Counted from the first letter of the stretch, positions 41,244 through 51,362 are shown. The stretch: 64,000 nucleotides of DNA from an uncultured Piscinibacter sp. (GCF_937952055.1 NZ_CALFYO010000019.1:628310-692309), one strand, 5' to 3'. Program-made: numbers and translations. Notes: generated by a model not told the origin, from the sequence alone.

Positions 41244-42227
41244 TTGAGCAGCTTTCTCGACCCGGCGATCCTGTTCTTCGTCTTCGGCCTGCTCGCCGGC
41301 GGGTTGCGTTCCAACCTCGAGATTCCGCCGCAGATCGCGCGCTTTCTCTCGCTGTACCTGCTGATGGCGCTGGGCCTGAAGGGCGGCTTCGCGCTGGCCG
41401 AATCAGGGTTGACGGCGCGTGTCTCGATCAGTCTTGGCGCCGCACTGGCGCTGGCGGTGATCGTGCCGGCGATCGGCTACGCCGTGCTGCGCCGCTTCCT
41501 CAACGGCTACGACGCGGCGGCCATCGCGGCGACCTACGGCTCGGTCAGCGCGGTGACCTTCATCACCGCCGTGCAGTACCTCGATACCCATGCCGTGGCC
41601 TACGGTGGCCACATGGCGGCGGCGATGGCGCTGATGGAGTCGCCGGCCATCGTGATGGCGGTGGTGCTGGCCAACCTGGCCCGCCAGCGCGAGCGTTCCG
41701 CCGTCGGCCCGAGCGCCGCGGCGGGGCCGGCGGCGCCGTCGGTGCGCCACATCCTGCACGAGTCCTTCACCGACGGTGCGCAACTGCTTCTGCTCGGGTC
41801 CATGGCGGTGGGCATTCTCACCGGCGCGAAGGGGCAGGCGGCGATGGCGCCCTTCGCGGTCGACCTGTTCAAGGGCATGCTCGCCTTCTTCCTGCTCGAC
41901 ATGGGCCTGGCCGCCGCCCGGCACATGGGCGACCTGCGCGGCAAGTCGCCCTGGCTGCTGGCCTACGCGCTGCTCGGGCCGCTGGCGCACGCTGGCCTGG
42001 CGCTGGCGCTGTCCGCGCTGCTGCGCCTGTCGGCCGGTGACGCGGCGCTGCTGATGGTGCTGGCCGCCAGCGCCTCCTACATCGCCGTACCGGCGGTGGT
42101 GCGCCACGCCATTCCCGAGGCCAACCCGTCGCTGTACGTCGGCATGTCGCTCGGGCTGACCTTCCCGTTCAACATCCTGATCGGCATTCCGGTCTACGTG
42201 TTCGCGGCGCAGCGGCTGCTCGGCTGA
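41244..42227 (+). CDS. SbtA-like sodium-dependent bicarbonate transporter family protein
   Basis: 327 residues with about ten membrane segments in two inverted halves, matching the SbtA (DUF897) family: PQIARFLSLYLLMALGLKGG, YGSVSAVTFITAVQYLD, and ASASYIAVPAVVRHAIPEAN. SbtA takes up bicarbonate with Na+. The only fitting start is TTG at 41244; an ATG-led 8-codon frame (41221-41247) ends over it. Bacterial heterotroph members may serve anaplerotic carboxylations. No carboxysome gene is near. Confidence 0.88.
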   Translation: MSSFLDPAILFFVFGLLAGGLRSNLEIPPQIARFLSLYLLMALGLKGGFALAESGLTARVSISLGAALALAVIVPAIGYAVLRRFLNGYDAAAIAATYGSVSAVTFITAVQYLDTHAVAYGGHMAAAMALMESPAIVMAVVLANLARQRERSAVGPSAAAGPAAPSVRHILHESFTDGAQLLLLGSMAVGILTGAKGQAAMAPFAVDLFKGMLAFFLLDMGLAAARHMGDLRGKSPWLLAYALLGPLAHAGLALALSALLRLSAGDAALLMVLAASASYIAVPAVVRHAIPEANPSLYVGMSLGLTFPFNILIGIPVYVFAAQRLLG

Positions 42228-42253
42228 GCCGAGGCGGCGAAGCGGGCGGCCGC

Positions 42254-43465
42254 TCAGCCCGCTTCGGCCACTACGGCATCGGCCACCAGCGCCGCGATCT
42301 CTGGCTCGCCGTAGCCCAGTTCGCGCAGCACCGCGCACGTGTCCTCGCCGAGCGCCGGCGGGCCTTCGCGCACCGGCAGGCGCCGACCGTCCAGGGCCAG
42401 CGGCAGCAACGGCGCGCGCGTCTCCAGCGCACGGCCGGCGGAGCTGGCGTCGGCCGGCACCGCCAGCGGTGCCAGGCCACCGGTGGCAGTCAGGTGCGGG
42501 TCGTCGAACAGTTCCTCGGGCCGCGTGATCGGCGCGTAGGGCAGCGCGTGGGCCTCGAAGCGAGCCGCGAGTTCCGCGGCGGTGTACGCGGCGAAACGCT
42601 CGCGCAACTGCGGCAGCATCCAGTCGCGCGCGCGCACCCGCTCGTTGTTGGACGCCAGCCGCGCATCGGCGAGCAGGTCGTCGAAGCCGAACTCGCGGCA
42701 CATGGCCGCCCATTGCGTGTCGCTCACCGCGGCCAGGAAGATCTGCGCGCCTTCCTTCACCGTGAACACGTCGTACACCGCCCAGGCGCTGATGCGGCTG
42801 GGCATGGGGGCCGCGGGCTGGCCGGTGACCGCGAACTGCATCATGTGCTGCGCGACGAGGAAGACGTTGTTCTCGAACAGTGCGCTGTGCACGCTTCCGC
42901 CTTCGCCGGTGTGCGCGCGACGCAGCAGCGCAGCGAGCGCGCCGATGGCACCGAACATGCCGCCCATGATGTCGTTGACGCTCGAGCCGGCACGCAGCGG
43001 ACGGCCCTCGGGGCCGGTGATGTAGGCGAGGCCTCCCATCATCTGCACCACCTCGTCCAGCGCCGTGCGGTGCTCGTAGGGACCGGCGAGGAAGCCCTTG
43101 TGCGACACATGCACCAGCCGCGGATTCAGGCGCCGCAGCGTGTCGGGTCCGAGGCCGAGCGCCTCCATCGTGCCGGCCTTGAAGTTCTCGCTGAACACAT
43201 CGGCGCCGGCGACGAGCTTCAGCACGATCTCGCGCCCGCGCGGGCTCTTCGCGTCGACCGCGAGGCTCTTCTTGTTGCGGTTGAACAGCGGGAAGAAGCC
43301 CGCCCCGGAGCCGATCAGCCGCCGCGTGGCATCGCCGGTCAGCGGCTCGACCTTGATCACCTCGGCGCCGAGGTCGGCCAGGATCATTCCGCAGGTCGGG
43401 CCCATCACCATGTGGGTGAACTCGACGACGCGCAGGCCTTGAAGGGGAAGCTCGGTCTTGTTCAC
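42254..43465 (-). CDS. CaiB/BaiF-type CoA transferase (family III)
   Basis: 403 residues. N-terminal GLRVVEFTHMVMGPTCGMIL and LADLGAEVIKVEPLTGDATR, FFPLFNRNKKSLAVDAKSPR and the region VNDIMGGMFGAIGAL near residue 170 with the catalytic Asp. These enzymes move CoA between carboxylic acids through aspartyl-CoA. Substrate unknown, and it is not in an operon with an acyl-CoA dehydrogenase or hydratase. 10 bp upstream of the lipoprotein gene, on the same strand. Confidence 0.9.
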   Translation of the reverse strand: MNKTELPLQGLRVVEFTHMVMGPTCGMILADLGAEVIKVEPLTGDATRRLIGSGAGFFPLFNRNKKSLAVDAKSPRGREIVLKLVAGADVFSENFKAGTMEALGLGPDTLRRLNPRLVHVSHKGFLAGPYEHRTALDEVVQMMGGLAYITGPEGRPLRAGSSVNDIMGGMFGAIGALAALLRRAHTGEGGSVHSALFENNVFLVAQHMMQFAVTGQPAAPMPSRISAWAVYDVFTVKEGAQIFLAAVSDTQWAAMCREFGFDDLLADARLASNNERVRARDWMLPQLRERFAAYTAAELAARFEAHALPYAPITRPEELFDDPHLTATGGLAPLAVPADASSAGRALETRAPLLPLALDGRRLPVREGPPALGEDTCAVLRELGYGEPEIAALVADAVVAEAG

Positions 43466-43475
43466 GGGGGAGCGG

Positions 43476-44171
43476 TCAATGCCAGTCGACGAGCTCCATT
43501 GTCAGCGTTCCGCCGGTGAGGAAGGTCGACCCGGCCGGCTCCTCGCGCACCAGCTTGACCAGACCCACGCCGGCGCAGTACCACTCGGTGGTGGTCAGCG
43601 CCATGTCCTTCCAGCCCACCACCGGGTCGGCGAACAGGCGCAGCGCCGCCAAGCCCTTGACGCGCACGCAGTCGTCGAAGCGCCCGGCGCGCACCGCCAC
43701 CGCCTCGCCGACCGCCTCGATGCTGTAGTTCATCGGTATGGAAGGGTGTCTGTGGCGGATCTCGCGCGGGAACTCCTGGCGTCGCTGCAGCAGGTAGGCG
43801 GTGGTGCTGGTGCGCCAGCTGGTGCCCACCGCGATCGGCGCCTTGAGCACGAAACGCGGCTCCTTGTCGGGCTCCGGCGCGGCCTGCAACTCGCTCTTCG
43901 TGGCGACGCGGTAGATGCCGCTGGCGTCGCTGCGCAGCCAGTAGTCGACGCCGCTGTCGCTGCGGCGCCGCCACGCCGTGCCCGAGTCGAGCGCATCGCG
44001 GCCCAGCGTCTCGATCACGCGCGATTCGTGCTCGACGACCTGGTTCTCCCATTCGGTGCGCAGCGCGTAGGCCCAGCGATGGCCCTCGGCGAGCGGAAAG
44101 TAGGAGTCGTCCTGCGGCGAACCGCAGGCGCCGGCCAGCAGCAGCGGGGCGAGGGCGGCGATGCGCTTCAT
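43476..44171 (-). CDS. Lipoprotein of the pqqB-TolQ/TolR-like operon, unknown function
   Basis: 231 residues, lipoprotein signal MKRIAALAPLLLAGAC (lipobox LAGAC, Cys16). The mature protein (YFPLAEGHRWAYALRTEW, SDSGVDYWLRSDASGIYRVA, FDDCVRVKG, TTTEWYCAGVGLVKLVREE) looks like a beta-rich outer-membrane or periplasmic domain. Last gene of a five-gene operon, with 4-bp overlaps to its upstream neighbour. It could link the inner-membrane motor-like pair to the outer membrane; that is inference from order. Confidence 0.75.
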   Translation of the reverse strand: MKRIAALAPLLLAGACGSPQDDSYFPLAEGHRWAYALRTEWENQVVEHESRVIETLGRDALDSGTAWRRRSDSGVDYWLRSDASGIYRVATKSELQAAPEPDKEPRFVLKAPIAVGTSWRTSTTAYLLQRRQEFPREIRHRHPSIPMNYSIEAVGEAVAVRAGRFDDCVRVKGLAALRLFADPVVGWKDMALTTTEWYCAGVGLVKLVREEPAGSTFLTGGTLTMELVDWH

Positions 44172-44662
44172 TTCTCGGGCAACTGCGGCACGGGCAGGTC
44201 GCGAATCTTCACGTTCTGTTCGTCGCTGCCGGGGCGCAGCCAGCCGAAGCCCCTGGGGCCGGACTTCGGCTCGGCCGTGCCCATCTGGCTGATGCCCTGG
44301 CGCACCTTCTTCATGCCCTCGTTGAGCAGCGCATGCAGGTCCTTGGCGTAGGGCAGCCGGTAGGCGCGGGGCTGGGCCGCGGGCTTGCCGTCCTTCAGCT
44401 CGTTGACCCACACGTACAGCGCGCCCTGGCTCTTCGCAGTCGGCTCGTCGATGACGGCGGCAAGCAGCACGAAGCGTTCGGGCAGCGCATCGCGGCTCGG
44501 CCAGCCCCACAGGCCGTGCACCTGGTCGTCGGCATAGAAGTAGAAGCCGGTCACGCCGACCACCAGCACCGCCTTCAGCCAGGCCGGCCAGCGCGACCAC
44601 AGCAGCGCCAGCGCGCACAGCAGCGCGAGGGCGGCGAAGCTCAGCACCAAGGCAGTCGTCAT
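44168..44662 (-). CDS. Inner-membrane protein of the pqqB operon, unknown function
   Basis: 164 residues. Two N-terminal membrane segments (about 3-22 and 30-47, ending FYFYADDQVHGLWGWPS) and a periplasmic or cytoplasmic domain of ~110 residues (LPERFVLLAAVIDEPTAKSQ, LPYAKDLHALLNEGMKKVRQ, PKSGPRGFGWLRPG). No family recognised. Start and stop each overlap a neighbour by 4 bp, so it is tightly co-translated with the TolR-like and lipoprotein genes. Confidence 0.72.
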   Translation of the reverse strand: MTTALVLSFAALALLCALALLWSRWPAWLKAVLVVGVTGFYFYADDQVHGLWGWPSRDALPERFVLLAAVIDEPTAKSQGALYVWVNELKDGKPAAQPRAYRLPYAKDLHALLNEGMKKVRQGISQMGTAEPKSGPRGFGWLRPGSDEQNVKIRDLPVPQLPEK

Positions 44663-45264
44663 AGGCGTTGCACCAGCGTCTTGGGCAGGGTGTTGACGTT
44701 GACCACCGAGCCGTCGGGCAGCACGGTGAAGCGGGTGGCGGTGGCCTCGTCGCCCTTGCGCGCGAGCGTCACGGTGCCGTAGAAGATCACCTCGGCGCGC
44801 GGGTTCACCTTGATCACCGAGACGGTCACCTCCACCGGCTGCCCGTCCTTGGACTCGTAGTAGTGCACGTTGACGGTGAACTCGCCGGGCTCGACGCCGC
44901 GGATCGTCACCACCTCGGTGTTCAGCGGGTTGGTGATCTGCTGGCCGTTGACGACGATGACGTCGTTGGCGAGGCCGCGGTCGTCGCGGTCCAGGTGCAT
45001 CAGGCCGGACTCGCGCGCGCGGAACCAGATCAGGTTGCCGGCCGGATCCTGCACCCAGGTATCGACGTCGTTCGGGTTCAGGTCCGGCCAGGACACGTTG
45101 ACGATGTACTCGGCCTTCGAGGGGATGTCGCCCGCCTTCAGCGCCTTCGGATTCATCGCCAGCAGGGCGATGATGAAGCAGAAGACGAACGCGATCAGCA
45201 TGTTGAACAACATGTCGTAGAACGGGTCGACCTCCGCCTCGCGCGCAAATCGCTTGCGGCGCAT
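44659..45264 (-). CDS. TolR/ExbD-like membrane protein with large periplasmic domain
   Basis: 201 residues: short cytoplasmic tail, one membrane helix (about 10-36) and ~160 periplasmic residues. The helix EVDPFYDMLFNMLIAFVFCF carries an Asp just inside its start, the position of the proton-path Asp of TolR/ExbD/MotB (FxDVxxxLL). The periplasmic part is beta-rich with repeated V-x-V strands (VVTIRGVEPGEFTVNVHYY, VEVTVSVIKVNPRAEV) and lacks the TolR or OmpA-like fold I would expect. Partner of the TolQ-like protein encoded 3 bp upstream. Confidence 0.72.
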   Translation of the reverse strand: MRRKRFAREAEVDPFYDMLFNMLIAFVFCFIIALLAMNPKALKAGDIPSKAEYIVNVSWPDLNPNDVDTWVQDPAGNLIWFRARESGLMHLDRDDRGLANDVIVVNGQQITNPLNTEVVTIRGVEPGEFTVNVHYYESKDGQPVEVTVSVIKVNPRAEVIFYGTVTLARKGDEATATRFTVLPDGSVVNVNTLPKTLVQRL

Positions 45265-45267
45265 GGC

Positions 45268-45972
45268 TCAGCGCCCGTCCACGTCCAGGCCGTGCCGCTG
45301 CGCGTCGGCCACCAGCGCGTCGGCATACCGGTCCAGCCGCGTGAGCTGCAGTCCGAGCAGGATGTTGCCGACCAGGCCGACCATGGTGGTGAGCAGCGCC
45401 ACGCCCAGGCCGGTGGTCAGGCTGCGCAGCAGGTCCTGCGACTGCGTGGCGTCGAAGTTCTGGATCTGGCCGATCTCGATGGCGAGGATGGAGAAGCCGA
45501 TCACCTTGCCCAGCAGGCCGAGCTTGAGCTGGATGCCGTTGACCCACCAGGCGGTGTGGTGCGGGCCGTGGGTGCGCTCCAGCAGCAGGTCCAGCGGCGC
45601 GCCGGCGTCGCGCGGCGCGGCGCGCAGGGCGGCCCAGTAGTCCGCCGCCCAGCCGTGCGCCGCAGCGCCGCCGCGCGAGCGCTCCAGCCAGCCGCGCTGT
45701 CGCTGCAGTTCCCGCGCGCGCGCCCCGCACCACAGCGTCGCGGCGGCGAAGATGACGATGATCACGAGCGTCAGCCCGGTCGGGTCGGAGGTGAGCAGCA
45801 GCGCCCACACGCCGCGGCCGCCGAGCAGCCAGGTGGCGAAGGCGAACAGGCCGGCGAGGGCAAACCACTCGAGCCAGATCGGCTCGATCGATGGCGTCGC
45901 AGGGACGGCGCCGCGCTGTCGCTGCGCTGGTGCCGACGCCGCAGCGTCGGCGGCACCTTGCGGAGCGGTCAC
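45268..45972 (-). CDS. MotA/TolQ/ExbB-family proton channel-like protein
   Basis: 234 residues with about three to four membrane segments. The C-terminal core has the MotA/TolQ/ExbB pattern: WWVNGIQLKLGLLGKVIGFS and LLRSLTTGLGVALLTTMVGL with the small-residue TGLG-A-LTT helix lining the channel. N-terminal Ala/Gln-rich cytoplasmic leader. Expected to form a pentamer with the TolR-like protein as a proton-driven complex. Its start overlaps the stop of pqqB (ATGA), placing it in the same operon. Confidence 0.8.
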   Translation of the reverse strand: MTAPQGAADAAASAPAQRQRGAVPATPSIEPIWLEWFALAGLFAFATWLLGGRGVWALLLTSDPTGLTLVIIVIFAAATLWCGARARELQRQRGWLERSRGGAAAHGWAADYWAALRAAPRDAGAPLDLLLERTHGPHHTAWWVNGIQLKLGLLGKVIGFSILAIEIGQIQNFDATQSQDLLRSLTTGLGVALLTTMVGLVGNILLGLQLTRLDRYADALVADAQRHGLDVDGR

Positions 45973-46787
45973 AGCAGGATCTCCATGCCGTCGTAGGCGA
46001 TCTCGATGCCGGCGGCATCGACGGCGCGTCGCGCGTCGCTGCCCACGTGCAGCCGCGGGTCGCAGTCGTTGAGATGGACCAGCACCGTGCGGCGCGCGCC
46101 GATCGACGCCAGGTCACCGCCGGCCGCCGCGGCGCAGTGGTCCAGCGGGCAGGTCTCGCCGCCGACGAGCAGGCAGTCGGCGCCCTCCATCCAGGGCGCC
46201 GCATTCGCGCCGCCGGCGCTGGGCGTGTAGATCAGGCGCTGCCCGGCGAGACGGTCCTCGACGAACAGCGTGATGCTGTCGCCGACCACGGCCTCCTGTC
46301 GATGCGGCGAGTAGGGCGCGGCCCAGCCGCCGTCGTCGATGGCGACCAGGCGAAGCGACTGCAGCCCGTCCACGCGGAACTCGCTGCTGCGCACGTCGCC
46401 GGCCACCGGCAGCAGGTGCCAGCGCACGCTGCAGCCCTGGCCGGGCGAACCGAGCAGCGGCAGGCTGCCGCTCAGTTCCTCGAACACGACGGGCGTGGCA
46501 TAGACGTCCAGCGGCTGGCCGCGGGCGAGCTCGGCCAGACTCTCAGCATGCAGGGGCTGCGCGTCGAGCAGTACCACGCCGGCGATGCGGCCCGCTGCGG
46601 CAGCGGCCCCGATCTGCGCGTGACGCGCGATGTCCCGCGCGGCGTTGAGCAGCAGCCAGCGGTCTTCCGAGCCGGCGACGGCGACGGCGCCGGGCAGGCG
46701 CGAAGACGGAGGGCGCGCGGCCGGCGTGCTGGCGACACACTGGCGACAAGGCGCACGGCCTCTCGAGCCGAGCACGAGGATCTTCAT
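45969..46787 (-). CDS. pqqB: PqqB-like protein (metallo-beta-lactamase fold)
   Basis: 272 residues. MBL fold typical of PqqB: MKILVLGSRG at the start, RWLLLNAARDIARHAQI, VVLLDAQPLHAESL, and a C-terminal VLVHLNDCDPRLHVGS. The usual GGGFPQWNCxC run after the first strand is here APCRQCVAS, with a Cys-x-x-Cys. PqqB hydroxylates a Tyr in PqqA during PQQ synthesis. No pqqA, C, D or E is adjacent. Preceded by a sigma-54 promoter at 46830-46845 and followed by four overlapping membrane-protein genes. Confidence 0.82.
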   Translation of the reverse strand: MKILVLGSRGRAPCRQCVASTPAARPPSSRLPGAVAVAGSEDRWLLLNAARDIARHAQIGAAAAAGRIAGVVLLDAQPLHAESLAELARGQPLDVYATPVVFEELSGSLPLLGSPGQGCSVRWHLLPVAGDVRSSEFRVDGLQSLRLVAIDDGGWAAPYSPHRQEAVVGDSITLFVEDRLAGQRLIYTPSAGGANAAPWMEGADCLLVGGETCPLDHCAAAAGGDLASIGARRTVLVHLNDCDPRLHVGSDARRAVDAAGIEIAYDGMEILL

Positions 46788-47107
46788 GTTGTTCGAGTCA
46801 TTTCGCGGCATGCATGCACGCCACGAAGCTGCAAGAGCCATGCCGCGTGACCGCGTGCCGCCCGGAGCGCTGGCGGCCCCGCCGAGCGTGGCACTCTGTT
46901 CCAGGCAGGGACAGGGGCGTCTGGGCCTGGCACAGGGAATTCCCGCGGTTCATGGAACGGGCCGTGGCTCGCGGCCGGCTGGCTCGCCGCGGGCCTGACC
47001 CATGCGATCTGCGCCGACGCGGCCTGGCCGAGGCTTCCGCGCGCGACGGCAGCGCGTCCGGTGCGAGCCGGAGGCCGCGCCGGACCGCGGACGGCCGGGC
47101 GGGCGAC
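46788..47107. other. Intergenic region upstream of pqqB
   Basis: 320 bp between pqqB (start 46787, minus) and the 3' end of the AcoR-type gene. It holds the sigma-54 element at 46830-46845 and an imperfect dyad TGTTCC-AGGCA-GGGACA (46897-46913) about 60 bp upstream of it, a possible activator site. A similar TGTCC/GGACA dyad lies about 57 bp upstream of the pedF promoter. No gene seen in the rest. Confidence 0.5.
46830..46845 (-). promoter_or_regulatory. Sigma-54 (-24/-12) promoter of the pqqB operon
   Basis: Read on the minus strand: CGGCATGGCTCTTGCA, with GG and GC exactly 10 bp apart and the TTGCA -12 block intact (consensus TGGCACG-N4-TTGCW). Expected transcription start near 46819, about 32 nt before the ATG at 46787. 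Confidence 0.6.
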
Positions 47108-49201
<2,094 letters not shown>

Positions 49202-49368
49202 GACTGCTGTTCCATCTCCTGCGGTCCGGCAGGGCGTCTGCGTGGATGTGACCGGCGCACGGCGGGCCGCACGCTGGTCGCGACTGTCGGGCAAGCCGCA
49301 GGGCTTGTCCACCGCGGGACAGCACGGACATCCGAGGCCGGAGTGTTCACGTTTGCAACACCTGCCCG

Positions 49369-49384
49369 TGGCATGGCGTTTGCA
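49369..49384 (+). promoter_or_regulatory. Sigma-54 (-24/-12) promoter of pedF
   Basis: TGGCATGGCGTTTGCA: GG (49370-49371) and GC (49382-49383) separated by exactly 10 bp, -12 block TTTGCA as in the consensus. Expected start near 49394, about 34 nt before the pedF ATG. Just upstream are GTGTT-N9-AACAC (49343-49361) and TGTCC-N6-GGACA (49306-49321), candidate activator sites shared with the divergent AcoR-type gene. Confidence 0.7.
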
Positions 49385-49427
49385 GACACGCAGCTTATTC
49401 CAAACCGACCCTCCAGGAGACTCCACG

Positions 49428-49910
49428 ATGTTCTGCCACCGCTCCCGCCCTCGACTCCCTCTCTTCGCCGCCGTGCTGATCGGGGCCGCGCTCCAGGGTG
49501 CGGCCTGGGCGCATGGTGATGTCACGCCGCAGGCGGTCGATACCAGCAGCCTGCCCAAGCTGGGCGACGAATGGCGCGCCGAGAACCCCTACCGCAAGCA
49601 TGAGGCGGCGATCAAGGTCGGCACCTCGGCCTACAACCAGAACTGCGCGCGCTGCCACGGCCTGGAGGCGATCTCCGGCGGCATCGCCCCCGACCTGCGC
49701 AAGCTCGACAACGAGTGCGCGACGCTGAAGGACGACAAGAAGAAGGCGGCCTGCGTGAAGGAGATCGACGAGTACTTCGCCAGCACCGTGCGCAAGGGCC
49801 GCACGCGCAACGGCGCGGTCTACATGCCGCCTTTCGAGGGCATGATGAACCAGGAGGCGGTCTGGTCGATCAAGGCCTACCTGGAAACCCGTCGCGAGAA
49901 GCCGCTGTGA
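49428..49910 (+). CDS. pedF: Cytochrome c-550, PedF type
   Basis: 160 residues, signal peptide about 1-28 (LIGAALQGAAWA-H). One heme c site CARCH (Cys73, Cys76, His77); axial Met likely in VYMPPFEGMM. GDEWRAENPYR and VWSIKAYLETR fit the PedF/quinoprotein-associated cytochrome family, the periplasmic electron acceptor of PQQ alcohol dehydrogenases. Transcribed from a sigma-54 promoter and coupled (GTGA overlap) to the binding-protein gene. Confidence 0.88.
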   Translation: MFCHRSRPRLPLFAAVLIGAALQGAAWAHGDVTPQAVDTSSLPKLGDEWRAENPYRKHEAAIKVGTSAYNQNCARCHGLEAISGGIAPDLRKLDNECATLKDDKKKAACVKEIDEYFASTVRKGRTRNGAVYMPPFEGMMNQEAVWSIKAYLETRREKPL

Positions 49911-50728
49911 TCTCGCGCCGCTCGATGCTCGGGGCGGCGGCGCTCGCCGCGCTGCCCGGCATGCTGTCGGCCACGACGCTGGACAAGGTGAAGAGCCGCG
50001 GCGCGCTCGTCGTCGGCCTGTACAAGGAGATGCCGCCGTTTCACGTCGACGGCAGCGGCATCGATGTCGAGATCGGCCGGGCGCTGGCCGAGGCCCTCGG
50101 CGTGAAGTTCTCGCCGCTGCCCTTCCATGCCGACGAGAACATGGACGACGACCTGCGCCACATGGTCTGGCGCGGCCACTACCTCGGCTACGGCCCGGCC
50201 GACGTGCTGCTGCACGTGCCGGTCGACCGGCCGCTGATGCAGGCGAACCCGCAGGTGAGCATCTTCGGCCCGTACTGGCGCGAGCGCGTGGCGGTGGCGC
50301 GCAATCTGGAGCAGGTGCCGGAGCTGGCTTCGCTGTCGCAGCTCGCCGGCAAGCCGGTGGCGGTGCCGGGCCTGTCGCTGGCCGGCTGGCTGATGATCGG
50401 CGCCGACGGCGGCGCTTACCGAGAGCAGCTGCGCACGCAGTGGAAGGACGGCGTGCAGGCGGCGCAGGCGCTCGCGCGCGGCGAGGTGCCGGTGGCCGCC
50501 GGGCTGCTGTCCGAGCTGCAGAGCGTGCTGCGCGGCGATGCCCGCTTCGCCGTCGAGCCGCTGCCGTCGCCGCGCGCACCGCGCGACGGCTGGGCGGTGG
50601 GCATGGCGGTGAAGAAGGACGCCAGCGAGCTCGCGCAGGCGCTGCAGGCGGCGCTGAACCAGCTGTCCGCCAACGGCCGACTGGCCGAGATCTTCGCCCG
50701 CGCCAACCTCGCCTGGCGCCCCGCCTGA
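49907..50728 (+). CDS. Quinoprotein dehydrogenase-associated substrate-binding protein (MoxJ/XoxJ-like)
   Basis: 273 residues from a GTG overlapping the pedF stop. Signal peptide about 1-22 (RRSMLGAAALAALPGMLSA-T). Type 2 periplasmic-binding fold: LDKVKSRGALVVGLYKEMPP, GIDVEIGRALAEALGVKF, and PVAVPGLSLAGWLM. This family accompanies PQQ dehydrogenases as MoxJ/XoxJ, thought to help the enzyme mature. There is no ABC permease nearby, consistent with a non-transport role. Confidence 0.87.
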   Translation: MISRRSMLGAAALAALPGMLSATTLDKVKSRGALVVGLYKEMPPFHVDGSGIDVEIGRALAEALGVKFSPLPFHADENMDDDLRHMVWRGHYLGYGPADVLLHVPVDRPLMQANPQVSIFGPYWRERVAVARNLEQVPELASLSQLAGKPVAVPGLSLAGWLMIGADGGAYREQLRTQWKDGVQAAQALARGEVPVAAGLLSELQSVLRGDARFAVEPLPSPRAPRDGWAVGMAVKKDASELAQALQAALNQLSANGRLAEIFARANLAWRPA

Positions 50729-50810
50729 CGGCGATCGGCCCGGCGCTGTGACGCACTGGAGCAGGACCAAGGGTTTTTCCCGAATGGTGCCCGGGGCCCG
50801 GCCTCATCAA

Positions 50811-50832
50811 GCTATGTACGTTCGTGCATAGC
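50811..50832. promoter_or_regulatory. ModE-like operator before the aor operon
   Basis: GCTATGTACGTTCGTGCATAGC: arms GCTATG/CATAGC around 10 bp, near-palindromic inside as well (TAC/GTG). The inner TATG-N10-CATA (50813-50830) has the same layout as the site at 17728-17745 between the ModE-like regulator and tupB, and as E. coli ModE operators. It lies 44 bp before the ferredoxin-subunit ATG. Confidence 0.6.
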
Positions 50833-50875
50833 GCCCGGGGCGGGACGCCGCCTCACCCAAAACAGGAAGCTTCAC

Positions 50876-51349
50876 ATGCAGAAGACGCTCAACATCAACC
50901 CGGAGAAGTGCACCGGCTGCCTCCAGTGCGAGATGGCCTGCTCCTTCGAGAACTACGGCACCTACGCCACGGCCAAGTCGCGCATCAAGGTGTTCGACTT
51001 CCACCACTCCGGGCGCAAGGTGCCCTACACCTGCACGCAGTGCGACGAGGCCTGGTGCCTGCACGCCTGCCCGGTGGAGGCGATCACGCTGGACAAGCTG
51101 ACCGGCGCCAAGGTGGTCAACGAGACCACCTGCGTGGGCTGCAAGGTCTGCACGATCAGCTGCCCGTTCGGCACCATCAACTACGTGCAGGAGACCGGCA
51201 AGGTGCAGAAATGCGACCTGTGCGGCGGCGACCCCGCCTGCGCCACCGCCTGCCCGACCGGCGCCATCACCTACACCGATGCCAACTGGACCGGCCTGAA
51301 CAAGATGCAGGCCTGGGCCGACAAGCTCGGCAACCAACCCGCCGCGTAA
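50876..51349 (+). CDS. aorA: Four-cluster ferredoxin subunit of tungsten aldehyde oxidoreductase (AorA-like)
   Basis: 157 residues with 16 cysteines arranged for four [4Fe-4S] clusters: CTGCLQCEMAC, CTQCDEAWCLHAC, CVGCKVCTISC and CDLCGGDPACATAC. This is the HybA/DmsB-like iron-sulfur subunit fused by contact to the tungsten subunit in AorABC enzymes of betaproteobacteria, passing electrons toward the FAD subunit. No signal peptide, so cytoplasmic. First gene of the aor operon; 13 bp before the large subunit. Confidence 0.88.
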   Translation: MQKTLNINPEKCTGCLQCEMACSFENYGTYATAKSRIKVFDFHHSGRKVPYTCTQCDEAWCLHACPVEAITLDKLTGAKVVNETTCVGCKVCTISCPFGTINYVQETGKVQKCDLCGGDPACATACPTGAITYTDANWTGLNKMQAWADKLGNQPAA

Positions 51350-51362
51350 GAGGAGCACACAC

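Noticed and set aside
44168..46204. Single minus-strand frame of 678 codons spanning the TolQ/TolR-like genes
   Set aside because: Only the C-terminal 164 codons (from ATG 44662) look like protein; the rest is out of frame with the recognisable TolQ- and TolR-like genes.
49241..49255. TGTGACC near the AcoR start as a fourth TGTGACA site
   Set aside because: One mismatch in seven bases with no partner repeat; expected by chance in this much sequence.
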